NCBI GenBank assembly: GCA_963790715.1
Contig: CAWBPN010000013.1
Location: 62,001 to 126,000 of the forward strand
Length of the DNA: 64,000 nucleotides
Reading direction: 5' to 3'
Source: DCFW01 sp963790715
Lineage (GTDB): Bacteria; Bacteroidota; Bacteroidia; Bacteroidales; Bacteroidaceae
In this document: positions 1 to 6,295 of the stretch, piece after piece
Numbering within the stretch: position 1 is the stretch's first letter
How the letters are laid out: every line of letters begins with the position of its first letter
Notes under the pieces: model-generated
Databases searched by the model: none
Seen by the model: the letters and a program-made list of their open reading frames with translations, nothing else
Told to the model about the DNA's origin: nothing
Program-made: the position numbers and the translations under genes

Positions 1-487
1 AACTTACATTGTAGCCGTGGCAACCACCGAGTTGGAAGAACAGGTTTATATTGAATTCCTGAACCATGAATCCCAAAAATATTGACGACCATATCATCAA
101 TAATGCGCATACTATGAAATTACGATATACCTGTGTATTGTTACGTGAAACGCGCATCAACCTTAAGGCAATGATGATGAATATAACCGGAATGAAGAAT
201 GCCGATACACCAAAACATTTATTTATAAAAAATTCTGAAGAACGTGCACCGAGCACACCTGCATAGTTTTGTATTTGAGCCACGTTGATAGGTTTGGCTA
301 AAAGCAAACTTTGGTCGTTGGCTCCAGTGAAGAAATAAGATATAAATGACAATAATAAATATAAAGAACAGATAGCCATAATTGTCCCAATGATGAAAGG
401 AAACGTTTCACCCTGTAAAAAAGTCAATATTCTATTACCTAATTCTACATCGGATTTTACTTTTTTCACATGTGCTTTGGCTGACAT
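1..487 (-). CDS. ftsK: FtsK/SpoIIIE-like DNA translocase, N-terminal part (truncated by window edge)
   Basis: This reading frame enters from the left edge and starts at an ATG whose first base is 487; 162 codons are visible. The protein begins MSAKAHVKKVKSDVELGN and then shows several hydrophobic segments (around residues 30-55, 90-108 and 120-145) joined by polar loops. This matches the four-helix membrane anchor (FtsK_4TM) of Bacteroidota DNA translocases, which pump chromosomal DNA through the division septum. The motor and gamma domains would lie outside the window, so the family call rests on the N-terminus alone. A -7 box (TAATTTTG, minus strand, 512-519) lies 25 bases upstream of the start and is back to back with the promoter of the divergent gene. 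Confidence 0.72.
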   Translation of the reverse strand, partial: MSAKAHVKKVKSDVELGNRILTFLQGETFPFIIGTIMAICSLYLLLSFISYFFTGANDQSLLLAKPINVAQIQNYAGVLGARSSEFFINKCFGVSAFFIPVIFIIIALRLMRVSRNNTQVYRNFIVCALLMIWSSIFLGFMVQEFNINLFFQLGGCHGYNVS

Positions 488-511
488 TAACTTGCGATTT
501 AATTTATGATG

Positions 512-519
512 CAAAATTA
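512..519 (-). promoter_or_regulatory. -7 box of the ftsK-like gene
   Basis: The minus strand reads TAATTTTG, matching the Bacteroidota consensus TAnnTTTG, 25 bases before the ATG at 487. The box is only 12 bases from the oppositely oriented box at 532-539, so the two promoters share their upstream DNA. Confidence 0.5.
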
Positions 520-531
520 ATAATAAATTCG

Positions 532-539
532 TAACTTTG
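532..539 (+). promoter_or_regulatory. -7 box of the DUF5063 gene
   Basis: TAACTTTG matches TAnnTTTG and lies 19 bases before the ATG at 558. The TTG at 537, which would extend the protein by seven residues, lies inside this box, so it cannot be the translation start of a transcript made here. Confidence 0.65.
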
Positions 540-557
540 CAGTTTATAAGGAAAAAT

Positions 558-1094
558 ATGGAACAAAAAAGTAAAGTGATTTTTGATAAAAATGTAGCCG
601 AGTTCGTAACTGTAGCTGCTGAATATTGCCTGTTTATGGAGAATGTGGGCGATAAGAAAAGAGATCAATTTATTGATACTTTGTTGAAAGTTCTACCGTT
701 ATTGTATGTCAAAGCTGCGTTGTTGCCGGAAGTGATGCCAATGAGCTATGAAGATTTGGAAACTTGTGTTACAGAAGAAGATTATGCAGTGATAAGCCAA
801 CGTATAAGCAAGTTGATGGCAGACATGGATGATTATTTGGATGTGTTTGTTGAAGATATGAAATATAGTGATGTTCCTATTAGAAAGTGTATTTCTGAGG
901 ATTTGACAGATATTTATCAGGATTTGAAGAATTTTATTTTTTCATTTAAAACAGGTATTAATGATACTATGAATGACGCATTAGCTCTTTGCCAGGAGCA
1001 CTTCAAGGACTATTGGGGACAACTTTTGGTAAACACTATGCGACCTCTTCATCAAATAAAATATAATAGCACGGACGAAAATGATGGTGATTAA
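558..1094 (+). CDS. DUF5063 domain-containing protein
   Basis: A cytosolic, mainly alpha-helical acidic protein of 178 residues starting MEQKSKVIFDKNVAEFV. It resembles the DUF5063 family of Bacteroidota, which has no established function. There is no signal peptide or membrane helix. I start it at the ATG at 558 because the promoter -7 box overlaps the possible TTG start at 537. The stop overlaps the start of the next gene, a 3'-5' exonuclease, by 14 bases, which implies translational coupling and a shared process. The direct evidence for any role is this coupling; a part in nucleic-acid metabolism is inference only. Confidence 0.75.
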   Translation: MEQKSKVIFDKNVAEFVTVAAEYCLFMENVGDKKRDQFIDTLLKVLPLLYVKAALLPEVMPMSYEDLETCVTEEDYAVISQRISKLMADMDDYLDVFVEDMKYSDVPIRKCISEDLTDIYQDLKNFIFSFKTGINDTMNDALALCQEHFKDYWGQLLVNTMRPLHQIKYNSTDENDGD

Positions 1095-1728
1095 AGATAA
1101 AGTGACAAAGCAGGAAATTTCTACTATGCCGAAGGTATTGTTCGCAGGTGAAATTTCTGTAATAGATTCGGAAGAAGAAGTTAAAAGTGCCGTAGAAGAC
1201 TTGAAAAAGCATGACAGAATAGGTATCGACAGCGAGACACGCCCTAATTTTCGGCGTGGCGTCATGCATAAAGTGGCGTTGTTGCAAGTATCTACCTACG
1301 ACCATTGCTATTTATTCAGATTAAATAAGATAGGTATGCCTGATGATTTGATCGGGTTACTTGAATCTGAAAGCATAATGAAAATAGGGTTGTCATTGAA
1401 AGATGATTTACGTGCATTGCGAAAGCGTGTAGCACTTAAACCGAAGAACTGGATAGATTTGCAGGATATTGTGAAACAATTCGGAATTAAGGATTTAAGT
1501 TTACAAAAAATATATGCAAATCTTTTCGGTAAGAAGATTTCAAAGAATCAAAGATTGACGAATTGGGAAGCCGGTGAACTTACGGATTCTCAACAAAAAT
1601 ACGCCTGCACGGATGCATGGTCATGTTTGAAAATCTATGATTTATTAAAAGAAATGGAGCGTACCGGTGATTACGAAGTTGAAACTACTTTTGAGGAACC
1701 TGCCGCACCTGAAGAAATACAGTCATAA
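1081..1728 (+). CDS. DEDDy-type 3'-5' exonuclease (RNase D / WRN-exonuclease-like)
   Basis: A 215-residue single-domain exonuclease predicted to remove nucleotides from 3' ends of RNA or DNA by two-metal catalysis. The DEDDy residues are visible: D50 and E52 in GIDSETRP, an acidic pair at D108/D109 in SLKDDL, and Y174 with D178 in YACTDAW. No HRDC domain follows, so it is shorter than classical RNase D; the acidic tail after residue 195 is probably disordered. It overlaps the DUF5063 gene by 14 bases and is followed 24 bases later by an RlmI-like methyltransferase, consistent with one operon. The substrate (RNA or DNA) cannot be told from sequence. Confidence 0.85.
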   Translation: MMVIKDKVTKQEISTMPKVLFAGEISVIDSEEEVKSAVEDLKKHDRIGIDSETRPNFRRGVMHKVALLQVSTYDHCYLFRLNKIGMPDDLIGLLESESIMKIGLSLKDDLRALRKRVALKPKNWIDLQDIVKQFGIKDLSLQKIYANLFGKKISKNQRLTNWEAGELTDSQQKYACTDAWSCLKIYDLLKEMERTGDYEVETTFEEPAAPEEIQS

Positions 1729-1752
1729 AATTAAGATGATAATATTAGATAT

Positions 1753-2937
1753 ATGAGTTATAAGAAAATATTTTTAAAGTCGGGTAAGGAGGCTTCACTT
1801 GAGCGTTTTCATCCGTGGATATTCTCGGGTGCGATAAAGTCGATGGAAGATGGCATTGATGAAGGCGATTTTGTAGATTTATACAGCAATAAAGGCTCAT
1901 TTTTGGCTACGGGGCAGTATCAGAAGGGAAGTATAATGGTAAGAATACTTTCATTCACGCCTGTCACTGTTGATCAAAGCTATTGGCGGGATAAGCTGAC
2001 TATTGCATATCGTTTACGCGTCGGCATAGGAGTTGCTGAAAATCCGATAAACAATACGTATCGGCTGGTACACGGCGAGGGTGATAACCTACCAGGTTTA
2101 ATCATTGATATTTACAACCGCACAGCCGTTATGCAAGCACATTCGGTGGGCATGCATGTGTGCCGCCACGAAATTGCCGAAGCATTGATGGAGGTAATGA
2201 AAGGAACGATAGACAACATTTATTATAAATCTGAAGCTACGTTGCCGTTTAAGTATGAAAAGGATTATGTTGACGGTTTTTTAGTCGGTGGTACGGATGA
2301 CAACATAGCAATGGAGTACGGTTTGAAGTTTTATGTCGATTGGCAGAAAGGCCAGAAAACAGGTTTCTTTGTTGATCAACGTGAGAACCGCCATTTGTTG
2401 GAACATTATGCCAAAGGCCGCAACGTACTTAATATGTTTTGCTATACCGGAGGATTCTCGTTTTATGCTATGCGCGGAGGCGCCAACTTGGTACATTCCG
2501 TTGACAGTTCAGCTAAAGCCATTGAATTGACTAATGCAAATGTGGAGTTGAACTTTCCCGGAGACAAGCGTCATGAGTCATTCGCCGAAGATGCATTCAA
2601 ATACCTGAATGAAATGGATGAGAAATATGATTTGATTATATTGGATCCACCAGCCTTTGCCAAACATCGCGATGCATTACGCAATGCCCTGCAAGGTTAT
2701 CGCAAACTTAATGCAAAAGCATTTGAAAAGATTCGTCCCCATGGAATAATCTTTACTTTTTCATGTTCACAGGTAGTCACTAAAGAGAATTTCCGTACTA
2801 GCATATTCACGGCAGCTGCAATGAGCGGACGTAAGGTTCGTATTTTGTATCAGTTGCACCAACCGGCCGACCATCCTATTAATATATATCATCCTGAAGG
2901 CGAATATCTTAAAGGTCTTGTTCTATACGTAGAGTAA
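1753..2937 (+). CDS. rlmI: Class I SAM-dependent rRNA methyltransferase, RlmI/RlmK family
   Basis: Predicted to methylate a cytosine of 23S rRNA at C5 using S-adenosylmethionine. The N-terminal 75 residues form a PUA-type RNA-binding domain. A central domain with the family signature GQKTGFFVDQREN (residues 200-212) follows, then the Rossmann methyltransferase with NMFCYTGGFS (about 227-236) and the DPPAFAKHR motif (298-306). The length of 394 fits the family. It lies 24 bases after the exonuclease gene with no visible promoter between. Whether it is a true RlmI orthologue or another family member with a different target base is not certain. Confidence 0.88.
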   Translation: MSYKKIFLKSGKEASLERFHPWIFSGAIKSMEDGIDEGDFVDLYSNKGSFLATGQYQKGSIMVRILSFTPVTVDQSYWRDKLTIAYRLRVGIGVAENPINNTYRLVHGEGDNLPGLIIDIYNRTAVMQAHSVGMHVCRHEIAEALMEVMKGTIDNIYYKSEATLPFKYEKDYVDGFLVGGTDDNIAMEYGLKFYVDWQKGQKTGFFVDQRENRHLLEHYAKGRNVLNMFCYTGGFSFYAMRGGANLVHSVDSSAKAIELTNANVELNFPGDKRHESFAEDAFKYLNEMDEKYDLIILDPPAFAKHRDALRNALQGYRKLNAKAFEKIRPHGIIFTFSCSQVVTKENFRTSIFTAAAMSGRKVRILYQLHQPADHPINIYHPEGEYLKGLVLYVE

Positions 2938-3006
2938 ATAAAGCATTATAGATGTTAATATATTATATATATTATATCAAAACCATGTTATAAAACATTT
3001 TATTAA

Positions 3007-3014
3007 TATATTTG
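3007..3014 (+). promoter_or_regulatory. Putative -7 box of a short leader or small RNA
   Basis: TATATTTG matches TAnnTTTG. It lies about 44 bases before the hairpin terminator at 3058-3089 and 155 bases before the OPT transporter start. A transcript from here would be about 70 bases long if it ended at that terminator. Confidence 0.35.
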
Positions 3015-3057
3015 CACAAGTTTTTCATGGTATTAGATTTAAGGTTAAATTAAAAGG

Positions 3058-3089
3058 ATTGGGTGCTGGGATAGCAACCAATTTTTTTT
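3058..3089 (+). terminator. Intrinsic terminator (hairpin plus T8)
   Basis: ATTGGGTGCT and AGCAACCAAT pair with one mismatch around a 5-base loop, followed directly by eight T residues. It ends either transcription of the operon finishing with the rlmI-like gene or a short transcript from the box at 3007. Confidence 0.7.
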
Positions 3090-3121
3090 GCCTGTTATTT
3101 TCCCTATACGATATAAATTTA

Positions 3122-3129
3122 TACCTTTG
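3122..3129 (+). promoter_or_regulatory. -7 box of the OPT transporter operon
   Basis: TACCTTTG matches TAnnTTTG, 39 bases before the ATG at 3169 and downstream of the terminator at 3058-3089. No clear TTTG is found at the usual 19-21 base distance. Confidence 0.6.
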
Positions 3130-3168
3130 CCCTCATTTATCGGATAAAAACAAAATTAAAATATAATC

Positions 3169-5175
3169 ATGGAAGAACAAAAGAAATTTGTGCCTTTTGT
3201 AAGCGCGGATGTCAATATGCGTGAATTTACATTTAGGGCATTACTCATAGGTGTTGTTTTAGCAGTAGTGCTTGGCGCGGCCAATGCATATTTGGGATTG
3301 AAAGCCGGAATGACAATTGCGGCTACATATCCGGCCGCCGTAATTGGTATGGCTATTTTGAAAATATGCAAAGGTTCGATATTGGAAGAAAATTTTGCTC
3401 GTACAGTTGGATCAATAGGTGAATCACTTGCAGCCGGCGCCATATTTACGTTGCCGGCTTTCTTTATATCAGGAGTTTGGGATAGCAAGACATTTAATAG
3501 TTTGAGCAGTTATTTAACTGCTACATTAATATTGATAACCGGTGGCGCTTTAGGCATCTTGTTTGTTGCTTTGTTGCGACGCGTGATGGTTGAAGATCCG
3601 TCACTTCCTTTTCCAGAGAGTGTTGCTGCCAGTGAGATACATAAAAGTGGGCGTTCCGGAGTAGGAGGCTCAAAATATTTGTTTACCGCCATGTTAGGTG
3701 GCGCAGCAGTAAAATTTGCGGGAGAATTGAAACTCTTTGCCGTTGATTTCACTACATTTTTTAAGTCTGCTAAAGCCACGTTTGCAGGTAATCACACATT
3801 GCAGGGCGGCTTCTTGGTAGGAGGTCCTTCAATAAGTCCTGCTTATTTGGGCGTAGGTTATATTATCGGTCCACGCTTGTCGGCAATAAACTTTTCAGGT
3901 TCTGTAATGGCATGGGGATTAATGGTGCCTATGCTGTTGGCTATGTTAGGTCCGGATTTCGTTAATTCAATTACCCCGCAAGGCGTTATGCCAGGTTCCA
4001 TGGACGCTTGGGAAAACGCAGCGAACATAGTTTGGATGCAAGTTGTCAGGATTATTGCTATCGGCGGCATGTTGGTAGCTGCCTGCTACACTTTATATAG
4101 TATGCGTGACAGTTTGGGCGCAGGATTAAAACGTTCCATTACCGATTTGAAGAAGTCAACGCAAAGCAGTGGCGTTAAAGTTGAACGCACGCAACAGGAT
4201 TTGAAATCGGTGTGGATATTAATAGGTATTTGCATTGCGGCCGTGCTTTCTTTTTGCATAACGTATTTTATATTTAAGACTACCATTTTAGTAGCTATTG
4301 TTGCCGCCACCATAATGATTGTTTTAGCATTTTTCTTTGCTGCCGTATCTGGTTACCTGGTAGGTATTATCGGTTCAAGCAATAATCCTATCAGCGGATT
4401 GACATTGACTGCCTTAGTTGTTACTGCACTTATTTTGGTGCTATGCGGCGTTAATTCAAAGAATGGTGGCGTTGCTGCAGTATTAGGTGTTTCGGCTATC
4501 GTTTGTGTGGCAGCTGCCGTGGGTGGTGAGATGTTTCAGGATTTGAAAGCCGGTTACATTCTCGGTGGTACTCCCTGGAAGATGCAATGTGGTGATTTGA
4601 TCGGATTGGTTGTTGCCGGTGCTGTGATGTTCGGTGTGCTTATACTTCTTAATTTAGGTGATATAAAAATGGGCGGAACAGGTTTTGGAGATGCTAATTT
4701 ACCGGCTCCGCAAGCAGGTTTGATGGCTACATTGTCAAAAGGGATAGTCGGAGGACAAATGGCTTGGGCGTTGATTGTTGCCGGTATGATTATGTGTATC
4801 GCTTTCATATTAATGGGCATTAAGAGTCCGATGTTGATATTTGTCGGTATGTATCTTCCGTTTAACACGGTGTTTGCCATTTTTATCGGCGGTATGATTA
4901 AAGGCTTGTTGGATATGATTGTTGCCCGCAAGGGATTCAATGAAAAGCAGCATTCCTTTCTCGACAACACCGGTGTGTTGATGGCCTCGGGACTAATTGC
5001 CGGAGAAGCATTGATGGGATTGGTTATTGCCATATTTGCGGTATTCAACATCTTTGTGAGCAAATGGTTGCCTATCAACAGTCCGAGTTATATAATAGGT
5101 ATTATTATCTTTGTAGTTATTGGATATCTGATGATAAAAGTACCGATTAACAATGCAAAGAAGCATGAAGAATAA
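3169..5175 (+). CDS. OPT-family oligopeptide transporter
   Basis: A very hydrophobic 668-residue inner-membrane protein with roughly 14-16 predicted helices, typical of the OPT superfamily (proton-coupled uptake of small peptides or metal chelates). The first helix region carries NAYLGLKAGMT (about residues 39-49), a hallmark of prokaryotic OPT proteins; GIIGSSNNPISG is a second typical segment. The short lysine-rich C-terminus ends at 5175. The next gene, a PqqD-like protein, begins inside its last codons, so the two are translationally coupled. The substrate is not predictable from sequence. Confidence 0.9.
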   Translation: MEEQKKFVPFVSADVNMREFTFRALLIGVVLAVVLGAANAYLGLKAGMTIAATYPAAVIGMAILKICKGSILEENFARTVGSIGESLAAGAIFTLPAFFISGVWDSKTFNSLSSYLTATLILITGGALGILFVALLRRVMVEDPSLPFPESVAASEIHKSGRSGVGGSKYLFTAMLGGAAVKFAGELKLFAVDFTTFFKSAKATFAGNHTLQGGFLVGGPSISPAYLGVGYIIGPRLSAINFSGSVMAWGLMVPMLLAMLGPDFVNSITPQGVMPGSMDAWENAANIVWMQVVRIIAIGGMLVAACYTLYSMRDSLGAGLKRSITDLKKSTQSSGVKVERTQQDLKSVWILIGICIAAVLSFCITYFIFKTTILVAIVAATIMIVLAFFFAAVSGYLVGIIGSSNNPISGLTLTALVVTALILVLCGVNSKNGGVAAVLGVSAIVCVAAAVGGEMFQDLKAGYILGGTPWKMQCGDLIGLVVAGAVMFGVLILLNLGDIKMGGTGFGDANLPAPQAGLMATLSKGIVGGQMAWALIVAGMIMCIAFILMGIKSPMLIFVGMYLPFNTVFAIFIGGMIKGLLDMIVARKGFNEKQHSFLDNTGVLMASGLIAGEALMGLVIAIFAVFNIFVSKWLPINSPSYIIGIIIFVVIGYLMIKVPINNAKKHEE

Positions 5176-5500
5176 CGAGGTCGCAAATTTTTATGATACT
5201 GTGTTCAGAGCGGAATCGTATGTGATCGGTAAAGATAAAGAGGGAATGATCGTTGTGGTCATTCCCCGTTTTAAATCGGGAGTGATGCGGCGCTGGATGA
5301 AGCAAATAGGGCGTGATCCCGATTTCAAAATTAAGTTGGATGAACACGGTTCTGCCGTATGGCGATTGATTGACGGCAAACATGATGTCAGTGAGATAAT
5401 TGCTGAACTGGCAGGTCATTTCGATAATGAAAAGGATTATGAATATCGTATAATCAAGTTCTTACAAACGCTATATGAAAAGAAAATAATATGTTGTTAG
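5165..5500 (+). CDS. PqqD-family protein (RiPP-recognition-element fold)
   Basis: A 111-residue protein (start at the ATG at 5165; an in-frame ATG at 5153 would add four residues). The core from FRAESYVIG to the end fits the PqqD family: a conserved hydrophobic strand region followed by the LDEHGSAVWRLIDG segment (about residues 57-70) and two helices. Known PqqD proteins bind precursor peptides for modification enzymes. No radical-SAM enzyme or precursor peptide is seen nearby. It overlaps the upstream transporter gene by 11 bases and the downstream maf gene by 10 bases. The role is unknown; a peptide-binding function linked to the transporter is inference. Confidence 0.78.
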   Translation: MKNNEVANFYDTVFRAESYVIGKDKEGMIVVVIPRFKSGVMRRWMKQIGRDPDFKIKLDEHGSAVWRLIDGKHDVSEIIAELAGHFDNEKDYEYRIIKFLQTLYEKKIICC

Positions 5501-6069
5501 ATAATTTAAGCAGATTCAAAATTATATTGGCCTCCAATTCACCGCGACGCAGAGAATTACTTGCCGGGTTGGGCATAGAATATGAAGTAAAAGTAATTCC
5601 CGGAATTGACGAAACATATCCTGAAACATTGAAGCAGGGCGATATACCGATGTTCATATCCCGAAAGAAGGCCGGTGCATATAATGTAAAGGATAACGAA
5701 TTGATTATTACGGCCGACACTATTGTATGGGTTGACAGTGAGGTGTTGGGCAAACCGAAAGATACCGAAGATGCAGCGCGAATGTTGCGGCTGTTGAGCG
5801 GACGCATTCATCAGGTATACACAGGTGTGACGCTTACTACGGCAGAATGGCAACGCTCATTCGTCGTGTCGTCAGATGTGGAGTTTGCAGAGCTTAACGA
5901 TGAAGAGATTAATTATTATATCGAACATTACAAACCGTTTGACAAAGCCGGAGCATATGGCATTCAGGAATGGATAGGATATATCGGAGTAAAATCAATT
6001 TCAGGTTCTTACTTTAATGTAATGGGATTACCAGTACAACGATTATACTCCGAATTGAAGAAAATATAA
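5491..6069 (+). CDS. maf: Maf-family nucleoside triphosphate pyrophosphatase
   Basis: Predicted to hydrolyse non-canonical or specific nucleoside triphosphates (dTTP/UTP-type or modified) to the monophosphate, a house-cleaning role in the cytosol. The signature SNSPRRRELLAG lies at residues 16-27, ADTIVW at about 73-78 and the KPKDTEDA / SGRIHQVYTGV segment at about 87-112, all typical of Maf. The length of 192 is normal. The ATG overlaps the end of the PqqD-like gene by 10 bases, so OPT, PqqD and maf form one transcript. The gene ends 16 bases from the convergent Cys-rich gene with no visible terminator. Confidence 0.92.
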   Translation: MLLDNLSRFKIILASNSPRRRELLAGLGIEYEVKVIPGIDETYPETLKQGDIPMFISRKKAGAYNVKDNELIITADTIVWVDSEVLGKPKDTEDAARMLRLLSGRIHQVYTGVTLTTAEWQRSFVVSSDVEFAELNDEEINYYIEHYKPFDKAGAYGIQEWIGYIGVKSISGSYFNVMGLPVQRLYSELKKI

Positions 6070-6085
6070 GCGCTCCATAAATCTT

Positions 6086-6289
6086 TCAATCGCAGCACGA
6101 ATATTTTTTATGTTTACGATTATTGCATTTCGTGTTTTTTATATCACGTAATGCACAGTCGCTGTTATTACAGTTGGCGCAAGGATTCTCTTTTCCGTTT
6201 GCCGCTCTTATCTTGTGATATAGCATGCGGACGGCAAATACGATGCAAACGGCAACGATGACATACATTATAATATATTGAGCTCCCAT
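6086..6289 (-). CDS. FeoB-associated Cys-rich membrane protein
   Basis: A 67-residue protein with a single N-terminal membrane helix (about residues 5-22) and a short cytoplasmic tail containing CANCNNSDC, a further Cys at about 55 and a final CC pair. Small Cys-rich membrane proteins of this type (PF12669) commonly follow feoB in anaerobes and are thought to help ferrous iron transport, possibly by binding Fe(II). It starts 6 bases after the FeoAB gene on the same strand, so it belongs to that operon. Confidence 0.85.
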   Translation of the reverse strand: MGAQYIIMYVIVAVCIVFAVRMLYHKIRAANGKENPCANCNNSDCALRDIKNTKCNNRKHKKYSCCD

Positions 6290-6295
6290 AATTCA

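Noticed and set aside
537..557. TTG start of the DUF5063 gene giving a protein seven residues longer
   Set aside because: The TTG lies within the promoter -7 box TAACTTTG, so it would not be in the mRNA.
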